NCBI GenBank assembly: GCA_020633675.1
Contig: JACKDE010000002.1
Span: 124,001 to 188,000 of the forward strand
Origin: Deferribacteres bacterium
GTDB lineage: Bacteria; Zhuqueibacterota; Zhuqueibacteria; Zhuqueibacterales; Geothermadaptataceae
Reading direction: 5' to 3'
DNA: 64,000 nt
In this document: in pieces, positions 52,433 to 61,729 of the stretch
Layout of the letters: each line of letters starts with the position of its first letter
Numbering within the stretch: position 1 is the first letter of the stretch
The notes under the pieces: generated by a model
Seen by the model: only the letters and a program-made list of their open reading frames with translations
Databases searched by the model: none
Told to the model about the DNA's origin: nothing
Position numbers and translations under genes: made by a program

Positions 52433-54520
52433 TCATTCCTGCGTGTTGAAATCCAGCACCAGTTCGCGGTCGTCTTTGCTGATTTTGATGATGCCGCTGT
52501 TGTATTTGGATTGGATAAAAGGGCTGTCGAAAAGCATGTCCGGGGCAAAATTAATTCTTTTGCCGCCGATCATCGAGATTTCGTTGTTGGCCAGGTTGAA
52601 ATACAGTTCTTTGGCGTTCGGGCCGCAGCCTTTGTAGCGCAAAATATGAAAACCCGGCACGACGGTTTTTTCCAGTATCAGTTCGTTGTCTAAAATATCA
52701 GCCATAAAGTCTTCGAGTGTCTTATGATGCACTCTGCGTGAGGCTTCGAAGATCATGCCCGCGTACTTATCGTGCAGGAAAATCATTTTTTTGTCCGGGC
52801 TCCAGGTATAGCTCTCTTCGATCAATTCACTTGTGAGTCCCGAAGTGGAATCGGTTTGGCCGATGGTCCAGCCTTGCGCATACTCTCCTTCAACAACCCG
52901 GACAGCCAGGAAAGCATCGCCATTTTCGACAAAAATCCAGCCATCCTTTTCGAGCAGCCGGTCGTGGTTGTCTCCGAAGTAAATGCCAAAGTCTTTATCT
53001 GCAATAATTTTGGCGGGATACCATTCGGGGTTGACCTGGAACCAGCGCCGGCTCTGCTGAACCAGCATCACGTTTTCATGTTGCACGCTTCGACAGTAGC
53101 CGCCTTCGCTGCGATAGGTGCCGCCCGGTATTTTTACTGCGTCGGTGGGATAAACGCGCGGGCCATTTTCGCCCTTGAACGTGAGGCCCAGCCAGCGCGC
53201 CTGAACACTCAAATGGCTGTGAACGGCGGCCGGGTGGTCCATTTGGCAGCCCAGAATATAGTCGGGCGTGACCCAGCTATAGCGCACAAAACGTGATTCG
53301 GTATCGCAAAGCATGGTGCGCTCGGCACCCAATGGTCGCGGCCAGATGTTTTGCTCTTCGCCGGGTTTGCGTGAGATATAGGCAAATTCGCCCAGTCCAT
53401 CTCGATCCAAAGCGATGTTCCAAATGATGGGCTTGAGCTTGTAGTTGCTGAGCAATTGGGTGAAATAATGCGTGCCGGCATCGCCCTCGCCACCGAAATA
53501 AAACCGGGCAAATCGGTACATGGCGTCGGCCCAGCGGTTGGCGGCCTTGGCTCGGGTTTTGGCGCCGCCTCTCACACCATTGAGTTGATCCTGAGCCCAC
53601 TCTGCCCACACCAAATCCAAAAATTTTTCCGCCTTGTTTTTCAGCTTCGCGTCGCTGCAGAGATCGAATAGATCGGTGAGATAGGAAACGCTCACCGCCA
53701 TGTAACCCGGGGAAGCGACTTCGAGGAAAAATCCCTTTTTCGCTCTTTCCGAAAAATAGCGGTCAAAATAGGCCAGCCAGGCTTGGTAATGGTTGGCTGG
53801 CGTGTAGTCTTTGCCGTCTTTCTCATGCGCACGGCCCTGCGGCCCATCGACGCGATCGTTGGAATACATGCTGTGGAACCAGTACTTGTAGCCGCCGCCG
53901 GTGCCGAGATCGGGATAGATGCGATCTTTGTACTCCGGCTCGTTCATGAAGATTTGCGAAGTGATCAGGCTGCTGACCTTGGCAACCAGGTCATGGTTTT
54001 CGCTGCCGATCATCCACCAGGTACTGTGGCGCGTCAAATGGATATCGTCTTTGTATTCCATTCTTTGCCAGAGCAGTTCCAGCATCGCCTTTTCCGTTTT
54101 GGGATAAAGATGTCCCGGAAACAAGGTTCCATTTTTGCCAAAGGCGTAGTACATGTGATAAAATTGCTGGTTGATGGCGAGGTCCCAATAATCGTTCAGC
54201 CGGTATTTTTGCCGTATCTCCTGGTCATCCGTTGTGAATATGTCCAGCAATGTTTCGTTCACCTGATCGAGGTCTTTGCCTAACCAGAGATCCGCAACGA
54301 GCGGTACAAAGCTTTCCCGCAAGCCTTCGCCCCTGGCGTTGACAAATGCATGCTCAATTCGGTTCTGTTGACTTGCGGCGGCTTTTTGCATGTGGTCTTG
54401 CATGGCTTTGTCAGAATAAATGAAATCGGGATTTTCGAGCGGATTGTCAAACGCGCCGGTCAAAAGAACTGCGGAAGACACCCCAATGCTCGCGAAAAAG
54501 TGCAGAAATGGAAAATTCAT
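52433..54520 (-). CDS. Large exported protein, unknown family
   Basis: A 695-residue protein with AAAAGG before the start. The N-terminal hydrophobic stretch (residues 4-22) may be a signal peptide, although it lacks the usual positive charges. Residues about 40-360 look helical, with many W, Y and H motifs (YWDLAINQQFYHMYYAFGKNG, RHSTWWMIGSENHD, YKYWFHSMYS), like the (alpha/alpha) toroids of polysaccharide lyases or heparinases; the C-terminal half is beta-rich. I do not recognise the family, so glycan lyase function is only a suggestion. It lies 56 bases before the aldo/keto reductase on the same strand. Confidence 0.7.
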   Translation of the reverse strand: MNFPFLHFFASIGVSSAVLLTGAFDNPLENPDFIYSDKAMQDHMQKAAASQQNRIEHAFVNARGEGLRESFVPLVADLWLGKDLDQVNETLLDIFTTDDQEIRQKYRLNDYWDLAINQQFYHMYYAFGKNGTLFPGHLYPKTEKAMLELLWQRMEYKDDIHLTRHSTWWMIGSENHDLVAKVSSLITSQIFMNEPEYKDRIYPDLGTGGGYKYWFHSMYSNDRVDGPQGRAHEKDGKDYTPANHYQAWLAYFDRYFSERAKKGFFLEVASPGYMAVSVSYLTDLFDLCSDAKLKNKAEKFLDLVWAEWAQDQLNGVRGGAKTRAKAANRWADAMYRFARFYFGGEGDAGTHYFTQLLSNYKLKPIIWNIALDRDGLGEFAYISRKPGEEQNIWPRPLGAERTMLCDTESRFVRYSWVTPDYILGCQMDHPAAVHSHLSVQARWLGLTFKGENGPRVYPTDAVKIPGGTYRSEGGYCRSVQHENVMLVQQSRRWFQVNPEWYPAKIIADKDFGIYFGDNHDRLLEKDGWIFVENGDAFLAVRVVEGEYAQGWTIGQTDSTSGLTSELIEESYTWSPDKKMIFLHDKYAGMIFEASRRVHHKTLEDFMADILDNELILEKTVVPGFHILRYKGCGPNAKELYFNLANNEISMIGGKRINFAPDMLFDSPFIQSKYNSGIIKISKDDRELVLDFNTQE

Positions 54521-54837
54521 GCTTGGCCTTTTCTTTTTTTTGTTAGATGCCGTTCAGAAAAAAACGTCTGTCATCATGAGCCGTGTCGATGGGTGGCTTT
54601 CAGGCGCTTTTCAAAAGCACACTCGCCTTTAGAATTCCATGATTCGAATGACAACTTGTGCTTTTCAGCTTCGAAAGTCAATCAAAAAAGTCCTGCCGGG
54701 CTGCAGCGATTGACAGGCGGGTGTTCCGCACCAGGCCACACCGGCCAGTGCGATATCGCTTGCCAAAATAGTCCGGCTGTCGTAGCATGCACTGCCGCAA
54801 AGGCTGTAATTTTTTCCGGAAATGAAGAGAAACAATT
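54521..54837. other. Divergent promoter region
   Basis: About 317 bases between the large unknown gene (minus) and the sensor kinase gene (plus). Both promoters should be here. A 10-codon frame starting at 54822 overlaps the kinase start; it could be a leader peptide but has no supporting evidence. Confidence 0.4.
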
Positions 54838-57837
54838 GTGCGAGTTTTTGCTAAAAATAGGCTTCGTGGTGCCGTGGCAGCGTTGGTTTGGCTGTCGGTG
54901 CTGCCCGATGCCGGTGCACAGATGCTGTCATTCGAGCGCTACACCATCCGCGATGGCCTGGCGTCGAATTGGGTGACGACGATCTTTCAGGATTCGCGTG
55001 GCTACCTCTGGGTCGGAGGCGATGGCGGCCTGGTGGTCTATGATGGCTTTACGTTCAAAAAGTACGGCACGGATGATGGTCTGCCGGTCGGACATGTCTG
55101 GAAAATCACCGAAAGCAAAAAGACGCCGGGCATCATTTATATCGGCACGCACGGCGGTGGCCTGACGCGGTTTGAAAATGGGCAATTCCGTTCCACCAAA
55201 CTGGGCCCGGATCGCCGCGACAATATTGTCACCAAAATTGTGGAAGATGATCGAGGTGTGGTCTGGTGTGGCACTGTCTGGGGCCTGTACCGGGTGGAAG
55301 ATGACTCGGTGGAATTCATCTCCGTACCGGATGATTCCGGGACTGTACCGGCAATCGTAACGAGCCAAAACGGCGACGTGCTCTTTACCAGCAATATTTA
55401 TCCACGACTCTACACCTACAAACAGGCAGAAAAAAAGGTCATTTCACAGGATTTTTCAATTGCCGGACAGGGCATTGCCAGTCTATATGAAGATGAAAAC
55501 GGGCAGCTATGGTTCGGTTCCAGCACAGGCGAGCTGCATCGGTCGGATGGTCAAGCCATTTTGGCGACGAAAAAACTTGGAGGAACATGGATCCGCCAAA
55601 TTCAATCCGATGGCGATGGCAGGCTTTGGCTGGCCACCAGTACCGGCTTGTTAAGTGTTAAAACGGCAGGTTTTCCGGAGACAGGTGTCGTCCGTTATAC
55701 GGCTGCAAACGGTTTACCGAACACCGATATTGAAACCTGCATGTTAGATCGTGAAAATAATTTGTGGGTCGGGTATGCACGGGATGGCCTGGTGAAATGG
55801 TCAGAGCGCAACATCCGCAGTTTTCCACTCACATTTTACCGCTCCAGCGCCTATGGCAACAACGCGATCTATGATGCCCGCGGCCGCATGTTTGTGGTGT
55901 CTGACTCCAACTTTTCAGAGATTTGGCAAGCGAAAAATGGTTGGCAGTTGCACCATCATCGTCTCGATACCGCGAAATATTCCATCGCTGAAAGGTCGGT
56001 CGATATCGCACCAGATGGCACCTTGTGGCTTTCTCATTTGAATGGCTGGTACACAGGCTACACCATCGAGCCGAACGGTGACAGGGCATCTATGCTCAAG
56101 CTGATCGCAGCATTGGAGCCAGGCAAGGATGTTGAGGTTGGCGCACCGATCGGCATGAAGATCGACGAAAAAAATCAGCTCTGGGCCAGTTTGTGGCGCA
56201 AGGGCTTGCTGCAAGTTGACCTGAACACAGGAACGCAGGTCGCCTTCTGGCCGGTTGATGAACTCATCAAAGGTGGCACGGTTCAGGACGTCTATTTCGA
56301 TGCGCATCAACGGCAATGGGTGGGCACCTATCGTGACGGCGTGTATATGTTGAGCGAAAAAGAGGGTGCCTTGGCGGTCAAACGGCACTACACAACCGAT
56401 GATGGCCTTGCCAGCAATTCGATTCGTTCGGTTATGGGCCGGAAAAATGGTGAGCTCTGGCTCGGTACCCGCTTCGATGGTATTTCTGTTTACAAATATG
56501 GTCAATTTCGCACCATCTCCACGCGGGATGGCTTGCTCAATAATGCGGTTTGGGCGCTTGCAGAAGACGCCAGCGGGCGGGTTTGGGTTGGCACTTCGGT
56601 TGGCATTCAGGCAATCGAGTATGATGATTCGCTGCGATTTTATAGTCACAATCGTTTGATGGGCAGATTCATCAACGCCCTGGGTATCTCTCCTGATCAA
56701 AAAAGCTTGTGGAGCGCCAGCCCGGAAGAGTTGATGATTTTTGATTTTGAAAAGAGCGAAAGTGCCAGCCCGCCACCACCGGTTTATATCACTGATTTTC
56801 GCGTCAATGGCGAAGCGCGGCAATTGCAGGGTGATTTGCAGTTGCAATACGACGAAAATAATTGCGCAATTGAATTTAGTGGAATCAGTTTCAAGAGTGG
56901 CCGACCGGTCATGTACCGCTATCGCCTTGATGGCTTGGAAATCAACTGGCAAGAGCCGACTGTTCAGCGCTTGGTCACCTATGGCTCGTTGCCGCCGGGC
57001 GAGTACGCATTTGAAGTCACCGCTATCAATGCTGATGGCATCGAGAGCACAAGCCCGGCACGCTTGCGATTCGTGATTTTGCAGCCGATCTGGCAGCGCG
57101 GCTGGTTTGTGGCGCTGGCCCTGCTTCTGTTCGGCGCTATACTCTACTCCTGGCACCGGTTGCGTTTGCGTCGCCTGTTGCAGATCGAAAAAATCCGTTC
57201 GCACATCGCGACGGATTTGCATGACGATATCGGCGCAGGATTGACGCACATCAACCTGCTTTCGGAAGTGGCTGTGCGCAAAGTCGGGCTCAAACAGGCA
57301 CATAATACCGGTGCAGCCTCGCTCCATCATGAAGATGTGCAACAATTGAGTGAATCCATGCGGCGTGTCGGCGTCATCGCCCGCGATTTGTCGGCGGCGA
57401 TGAGCGATGTGGTCTGGTCGATCAATCCGAAGCATGATTCCGTCGAAGCATTGCAGCATCGATTGACCGCGTTCGCACATGAGGTCTGCAGCGCTAAAAA
57501 TATCGACTTGCAGATTCGGATTGCCGACTCAATTACCAGCATGCGCCTGAATCCGGAGCTACGCAGCAACCTGCTGATGATTGCCAAAGAGGCCCTGCAC
57601 AATGCAGTCAAATATTCCGATGCAAAGCGCATACAAATCGAAATGCGATATGCTGAAAACCATCTGATTGTGGGAGTTGAGGATTATGGCAATGGCTTTG
57701 AAGCGGGTGGCAACGCAAAGGGCAATGGACTTTCGAATATGCGCATGCGCGCTGAAAAATTAGGAGGCGTTTGCACGATTCGTTCAGAGCCGGGCAAAGG
57801 AACGCGAGTGCAGGCAAGAGTGCCGTACAAGCCATAG
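54838..57837 (+). CDS. Sensor histidine kinase with Reg_prop propeller and Y_Y_Y domain
   Basis: A 999-residue protein starting with GTG (GAAGAG upstream). A signal peptide ends near DAGAQ. Residues about 30-655 hold many Reg_prop-type repeats (SNWVTTIFQDSRGYLWVGG, NTDIETCMLDRENNLWVGY, NAVWALAEDASGRVWVGT), forming a large periplasmic propeller sensor. Residues about 665-740 are a Y_Y_Y domain. A transmembrane helix spans about 756-772. The HisKA_3 phosphoacceptor is H795 in DLHDDIGAG; the ATPase has the N-box EALHNAVKYS, VEDYGNGF and GNGLSNMRMRA. It is a NarL-type kinase, so a LuxR-type response regulator such as the one at 25301 is the expected partner class. Confidence 0.95.
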   Translation: MRVFAKNRLRGAVAALVWLSVLPDAGAQMLSFERYTIRDGLASNWVTTIFQDSRGYLWVGGDGGLVVYDGFTFKKYGTDDGLPVGHVWKITESKKTPGIIYIGTHGGGLTRFENGQFRSTKLGPDRRDNIVTKIVEDDRGVVWCGTVWGLYRVEDDSVEFISVPDDSGTVPAIVTSQNGDVLFTSNIYPRLYTYKQAEKKVISQDFSIAGQGIASLYEDENGQLWFGSSTGELHRSDGQAILATKKLGGTWIRQIQSDGDGRLWLATSTGLLSVKTAGFPETGVVRYTAANGLPNTDIETCMLDRENNLWVGYARDGLVKWSERNIRSFPLTFYRSSAYGNNAIYDARGRMFVVSDSNFSEIWQAKNGWQLHHHRLDTAKYSIAERSVDIAPDGTLWLSHLNGWYTGYTIEPNGDRASMLKLIAALEPGKDVEVGAPIGMKIDEKNQLWASLWRKGLLQVDLNTGTQVAFWPVDELIKGGTVQDVYFDAHQRQWVGTYRDGVYMLSEKEGALAVKRHYTTDDGLASNSIRSVMGRKNGELWLGTRFDGISVYKYGQFRTISTRDGLLNNAVWALAEDASGRVWVGTSVGIQAIEYDDSLRFYSHNRLMGRFINALGISPDQKSLWSASPEELMIFDFEKSESASPPPPVYITDFRVNGEARQLQGDLQLQYDENNCAIEFSGISFKSGRPVMYRYRLDGLEINWQEPTVQRLVTYGSLPPGEYAFEVTAINADGIESTSPARLRFVILQPIWQRGWFVALALLLFGAILYSWHRLRLRRLLQIEKIRSHIATDLHDDIGAGLTHINLLSEVAVRKVGLKQAHNTGAASLHHEDVQQLSESMRRVGVIARDLSAAMSDVVWSINPKHDSVEALQHRLTAFAHEVCSAKNIDLQIRIADSITSMRLNPELRSNLLMIAKEALHNAVKYSDAKRIQIEMRYAENHLIVGVEDYGNGFEAGGNAKGNGLSNMRMRAEKLGGVCTIRSEPGKGTRVQARVPYKP

Positions 57838-57858
57838 CTTTGCCGTTTCATGGAAAAG

Positions 57859-57903
57859 AAAAGGCTGCCGGGAATCCATGTCGCCATTCCCAGCAGCCTT
57901 TTT
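57859..57903. terminator. Bidirectional terminator between convergent genes
   Basis: AAAAGGCTGCCGGGAAT pairs with ATTCCCAGCAGCCTTTT (one mismatch) and is flanked by A- and T-runs, between the convergent stops of the kinase and the subtilase. It can end transcription from both sides. Confidence 0.88.
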
Positions 57904-57928
57904 AGGTTAGGAAAAAATTTGGGTGAGA

Positions 57929-59665
57929 TTACTTTTTCGAGCGAACGTGCGCAAGTCTGTTGCGTCGACCGATCAGCCAAATCAAACTGATCAGCACCAG
58001 CATATTGGCCAGGAAAAACCAGCCCTGGTTGTTGTTGCTGCTACCGCTGAAAACCAGCGATCCACAGATACCGCCACCGCCGCCGCCTTCTTTCACTTCA
58101 AAGCTGAACTCGGCGCTGGTTCCGCTGTTGCCATCATTATCAACGGCTTCGACGAAATAGGCAACGTTTGAGTTCAAAGCCTGGGCCGGAATCGCAGCGC
58201 CGTATTTGGCGCCTTCGGTATGGGTCATTTCAACTTCCTGCAAAGCGCCACCACTGACATTGTATTTCAGTTTCACTGCGGAGACCGTGCCTTCATCGAT
58301 GGCTTCGGCTTCAACCTGATACGGATTCGAACTGTTGTCGGTGTTTTCAAGGCGGGTTACGAAAGCCACTTTCGGACTATCGCTCAGCGCGTTGTTGGCA
58401 TTCAGGCGGCCACCGGATGATGTGGTGTTTTTGAATTCGGATTTGCTGTCGACACCACCAAGCACGCGCGTCATCGCTTCACGGTAGGTCATGCCGGGAT
58501 ATTGCGCGAGCACCAGGCCGAGCACGCCACTAACGTGCGGCGTAGCCATCGAAGTACCGCTCAGGTATTGGTAGTTGTTGCCGGGCTGACAACTCAAAAT
58601 ATCTACGCCGGGAGCGGCGAGGTGCACAGTTTGCTTGCCGATATTGGAGAAGCTGGCCAGGTTGTCATTGCGGTCGGAAGCGGCAACTGCAATGACGTTG
58701 TCGACATCGTAATTGGAAGGATAATTGTCGACCGAATCGTTGTCTTCATTGCTGTTGCCTGCAGCTGCGACGAAGATCGAGTTTTTCGAACGGGCATAGT
58801 CAATGGCATCTTTCAGGGCTTGTGAAAAGCCACCGCCGCCCCAACTGTTGCTGGAAAGACGCGCACCCATATCTGCTGCATACAGCACAGCCGGAATGGC
58901 GTCTGACAATTTACCACTGCCGTTGCTGTCGAGAAATTTCAGCGCCAGAATCGACACGGCCCAGTTGACACCAACCACGCCAACGCCATTGTCGCCAACA
59001 GCGCCAATCGTGCCTGCACAATGGGTACCATGTCCGTTGTCATCCATTGGATTGTTGTCGTTGCCGGCAAAGTCCCAGCCACGATAATCATCGATGTAAC
59101 CGTTGTTGTCATCATCGACACCGTTGTTTTCTTTGCCATCGCCGCTTTCGCCGGGATTGACCCACATATTCGCTTTCAGATCAGGGTGGTTGTAATCCAC
59201 ACCGGTATCGATCACAGCGAGAAGAATGTCCTTGCTGCCTGTTTGCTTGTCCCAGGCTTCGATCGCATCGATGTCCGCATCGTTGCCATTTTGCATGGCA
59301 TACAAATCATCGAGTCTCGGATCGTTTGGCTCCGCACGTCGCATGAAATGCTCGAGGGTGGTGTAGGTATAATTGGGCTCGGCGTATTCAACAGTTGGAT
59401 CAGCCTGACAGGCCTGCACGGCATTGTCGACGCTTTGCTCATTGGTGATGTTGCAGAGGTACGCACCAATCTGCGGAAAGTAAACACGTTGCGCCAGGCC
59501 GGCGTTGGAGAAGGTGGTCTGTGCTTGTGCAGTGGTGATATTCGACCGAAATTTGACGATCACCTCTCCGGGCGCGAATTGCGCCTGCTGCGCCAACAAA
59601 GTGCCGGCACCTGATAGCAGCACAGCCGCTACGGCAATCTGGTGGAATAGGCGTTTTCTTAACAT
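57929..59665 (-). CDS. Subtilisin-like serine protease with Gly-rich/Cys/TM/basic C-terminal tail
   Basis: Start at 59665 (MLRKRLFHQ...) has AAAGGA; 578 residues with a signal peptide ending LLAQQ. An inhibitor/propeptide-like segment (APGEVIVKFR..., AEPNYTY) precedes the S8 catalytic domain: D153 (VIDTGVD), H212 (NGHGTHCAGT), N in AAAGNSNE, S372 (GTSMATPH). A beta-sandwich domain follows. The end is a tripartite tail: six glycines, Cys534 in ICGSLVF, a helix at about 548-566 and a basic RRNRLAHVRSKK end. This differs from the T9SS tails in the window and resembles CTERM-type sorting signals. Confidence 0.93.
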   Translation of the reverse strand: MLRKRLFHQIAVAAVLLSGAGTLLAQQAQFAPGEVIVKFRSNITTAQAQTTFSNAGLAQRVYFPQIGAYLCNITNEQSVDNAVQACQADPTVEYAEPNYTYTTLEHFMRRAEPNDPRLDDLYAMQNGNDADIDAIEAWDKQTGSKDILLAVIDTGVDYNHPDLKANMWVNPGESGDGKENNGVDDDNNGYIDDYRGWDFAGNDNNPMDDNGHGTHCAGTIGAVGDNGVGVVGVNWAVSILALKFLDSNGSGKLSDAIPAVLYAADMGARLSSNSWGGGGFSQALKDAIDYARSKNSIFVAAAGNSNEDNDSVDNYPSNYDVDNVIAVAASDRNDNLASFSNIGKQTVHLAAPGVDILSCQPGNNYQYLSGTSMATPHVSGVLGLVLAQYPGMTYREAMTRVLGGVDSKSEFKNTTSSGGRLNANNALSDSPKVAFVTRLENTDNSSNPYQVEAEAIDEGTVSAVKLKYNVSGGALQEVEMTHTEGAKYGAAIPAQALNSNVAYFVEAVDNDGNSGTSAEFSFEVKEGGGGGGICGSLVFSGSSNNNQGWFFLANMLVLISLIWLIGRRNRLAHVRSKK

Positions 59666-59856
59666 GACGAGTCCTTTCTGTGAAATGATCCTTTGTTGAG
59701 TGAGCATGATCGAGCGTGGCTATTCAAGCCGCTCAAGGCAATAATGAAAGAGATAGTCTTTGCTATCTGTTTTCCCGAATATAAACGTCGTGAAAATAAT
59801 CAATTAAAAAGGATAATAGCAAGCAGAAAATGTCTTCCGATGTGTGCTGTGGAATA

Positions 59857-59877
59857 CTGTAAAATAAAATTTTACAG
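59857..59877. promoter_or_regulatory. 21-base palindrome, possible operator
   Basis: CTGTAAAA, five bases, TTTTACAG: perfect 8-base arms in an A+T-rich intergenic region between divergent genes. It may be a binding site for a dimeric regulator; no known operator is recognised. Confidence 0.4.
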
Positions 59878-59956
59878 AATCGTGACAGTCTGCCGGAAAC
59901 TTTTTAAAAATCTCGAACGTCTCATTGAACACATAGCCAGGCGGAATCGTTTGGCG

Positions 59957-60007
59957 AAAAAGAGCCGATGCCTGTAGTCTTAGGATGGCCGGGCACCGGC
60001 TCTTTTT
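59957..60007. terminator. Strong terminator-like hairpin in a divergent region
   Basis: AAAAAGAGCCGATGCC at 59957-59972 pairs with GGCACCGGCTCTTTTT at 59992-60007 with one mismatch (A-C on the plus strand, U-G on the minus). It has the T-run of a terminator in both directions, yet both flanking genes point away from it. It lies 44 bases before the PGPGW-type gene, so it could be an attenuator or the end of an unseen small RNA. Confidence 0.7.
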
Positions 60008-60050
60008 ATATCAATTCAAACCGATCACTGATTTTGCGGCAAGGAGAGTC

Positions 60051-60254
60051 ATGCTTACGACAACACTGAAACGGATTTTGGGAATGGGGTTGATTGCGCT
60101 TGGCATTGTCGGTACCCTGCTGCCGATTATGCCGGGTTTTGTGTTTATCCTGCTCGGATTGGGCATGCTTGGTATTGATCATCCACTCGTGAGGCAAGCT
60201 GAAAACTTTGTAAAAAAGTACAAACGCAAGCTGGCACAGCAGCAGGAGGTCTAA
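60051..60254 (+). CDS. Small PGPGW/DUF454-type membrane protein
   Basis: A 67-residue protein with AAGGAGA before the start. A helical hairpin around the motif LLPIMPGFVFILLGLGMLG is typical of the putative transmembrane PGPGW/YbaN-like small proteins; the C-terminus is basic (KKYKRKLAQQQ). Function is unknown. Confidence 0.75.
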   Translation: MLTTTLKRILGMGLIALGIVGTLLPIMPGFVFILLGLGMLGIDHPLVRQAENFVKKYKRKLAQQQEV

Positions 60255-60398
60255 GCCGCTTTTCACGAACAGGTTGTAAAATGAGGAAGACCCTTTTTCA
60301 ATTGGCTGGAAAAGGGAAAATAAATAGACAGGTGCTTTTCGCACGAAGCGAAGCTCGTGGCGCGGTTGCGTTGTTCAACAGGACAAATGCAATTTCGA

Positions 60399-60926
60399 TC
60401 AGGATGGATCATCGGCTTGCAGCAACGAACGGAGTTTTGTCAAGATTACCCGCATCTTGTCAGGCACCAAATCCTGCACACTCGTTTGATAAGCCAGAGT
60501 GCCATCGCGTTTGAAAATAAGCAGATTGCAGTGATTTTCTTCAAACTGGTAAGCTTTTGGAAAAATGCCTTTCCAATCCATCAAAACCCATCTCTCCTTT
60601 GCCTTGGGAAATTTGCTGCGCACAAATCCTTTTAAGAAAAAAGGTACACCGCGCAAATCGGACACGCCGATGAAGCGCAGCGCGTCGAATTGATCATGAC
60701 TTGTGAGCGAATCATGTATTGCACCGGCCCAAAGCGGATTGTAGGTGCTGCCACCTTTGTCGCTGCCGACAAGCACCAGCACATATCCCGAAAAGTCTTC
60801 ATGGCTGAACTCGCGGCCAAATTGATCCTTCAATTCGAATGATATCAACTTGCCCTGTTGTGAGAACACCATAGTAGCTGGAGATAAAAGCAAAAGTGTG
60901 CATCCTGCCAAAAATTTCTTCATCAT
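60399..60926 (-). CDS. Exported thioredoxin-fold protein, YtfJ-like
   Basis: A 175-residue protein with GAGGA before the start and a signal peptide ending MVFSQ. It has a thioredoxin-like layout (F.L.DQFGREFSHEDFSGYVLVLVGSDKGGST..., then NLLIFKRDGTLAY) but no CxxC active site, as in YtfJ or related redoxin-like proteins. Its start overlaps the preceding gene's stop by an ATGA, so the two are translationally coupled. Confidence 0.78.
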   Translation of the reverse strand: MMKKFLAGCTLLLLSPATMVFSQQGKLISFELKDQFGREFSHEDFSGYVLVLVGSDKGGSTYNPLWAGAIHDSLTSHDQFDALRFIGVSDLRGVPFFLKGFVRSKFPKAKERWVLMDWKGIFPKAYQFEENHCNLLIFKRDGTLAYQTSVQDLVPDKMRVILTKLRSLLQADDPS

Positions 60927-61174
60927 TTTTCCTCGCGTTCAGCCAATTTTTGCTTGATATGAAAAAGATTGTCATTGATTGAAAAAAACAACAACAGCAT
61001 TTCAAACAGGACTCTGACAAAAAGTGAGCCTACAATCAGCGGTACCCAACCGATCGGATTTCCCGCGATGATCAGCCGGGCGCTGTAGTAAATGGATGCA
61101 GCCAATGCTGGCCAAAACAGAATTTTCAGCAACGTCGGCGCGATCATTTTTTTGAACAGCAAATAGTCTCGCAT
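60923..61174 (-). CDS. DUF4282 small membrane protein
   Basis: Start at 61174 (MRDYLLFKK...) gives 83 residues with two helices and the DUF4282-type pattern RVLFEMLLLFFSINDNLFHIK near the end. AGGAG lies about 12 bases upstream. The stop TGA overlaps the start ATG of the next gene (ATGA), indicating coupled translation. Function is unknown. Confidence 0.8.
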   Translation of the reverse strand: MRDYLLFKKMIAPTLLKILFWPALAASIYYSARLIIAGNPIGWVPLIVGSLFVRVLFEMLLLFFSINDNLFHIKQKLAEREEK

Positions 61175-61237
61175 GCCAGGCTTAGCTCCTCTGAGTGAAT
61201 ATGTGATCTTTGTCGGGATAGCGAGCAAAAAAGGTGT

Positions 61238-61717
61238 TCAGCTCGGTTCCGGATGGATCCGGCCGCCTCGTACCGTTCCGCCGACGACCAGCCCTGCACC
61301 GATCAACACCAGATTTTTGATGATATACTGGCCTTCGAGAGTGAGCCCGTATGGAAAGACAGTCCAAACCACCTCGGGAAGCAGGACCAGCGGCAAGGCC
61401 GTACCCGGCATTTGCAAAAACAATAGCAGTAGGGTCAATCGAATGAATTTTCCGCTGATCAGGCCAATGCCGATCAGTGTTTCCCATGTCGCAAGTACCG
61501 GAATGAACAGATCCGGATCGATAAAGTAAACGGTGTTTCGGACCAGATTTTCTGCAGGGCTCAAGCCCGGGAAGAATTTTAAAATGCCGAACCAGAAAAA
61601 GACAATACCTAGGCCGACGCGCAGAATGGTGATGCCTCTCTCTGCCATCCAGTGCGTCAGCCAGAGATCGAATCGACTTAAATATTTTTCGACAAAACGC
61701 TCTTCAATTGATTGCAT
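61238..61717 (-). CDS. DoxX/DUF417-like membrane protein
   Basis: A 159-residue protein with four helices. Family-type motifs are [17 protein letters not shown] and [16 protein letters not shown] near the end, as in DoxX/DUF417 proteins that have been linked to thiol or oxidative stress in some species. It follows the epimerase gene by 12 bases and precedes the DUF4282 gene, so it probably shares their transcript. Confidence 0.85.
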   Translation of the reverse strand: MQSIEERFVEKYLSRFDLWLTHWMAERGITILRVGLGIVFFWFGILKFFPGLSPAENLVRNTVYFIDPDLFIPVLATWETLIGIGLISGKFIRLTLLLLFLQMPGTALPLVLLPEVVWTVFPYGLTLEGQYIIKNLVLIGAGLVVGGTVRGGRIHPEPS

Positions 61718-61729
61718 AGGAAATAGATC

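Larger units (their letters stand above)
59666..60050. other. Divergent intergenic region with palindrome and terminator-like hairpin
   Basis: About 385 A+T-rich bases between the subtilase gene (minus) and the small PGPGW-type gene (plus). It contains an operator-like palindrome (59857-59877) and a strong terminator-like hairpin (59957-60007), both listed separately. The plus-strand frame at 59693-59977 shows no protein features. Confidence 0.5.

Noticed and set aside
55915..57480. Long minus-strand frame (521 codons) opposite the sensor kinase
   Set aside because: The plus strand encodes a complete kinase with all motifs; the antisense frame has none.
59693..59977. Plus-strand frame of 94 codons upstream of the PGPGW-type gene
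   Set aside because: It has no ribosome-binding site, its product is unlike any protein, and it runs into the terminator-like hairpin.
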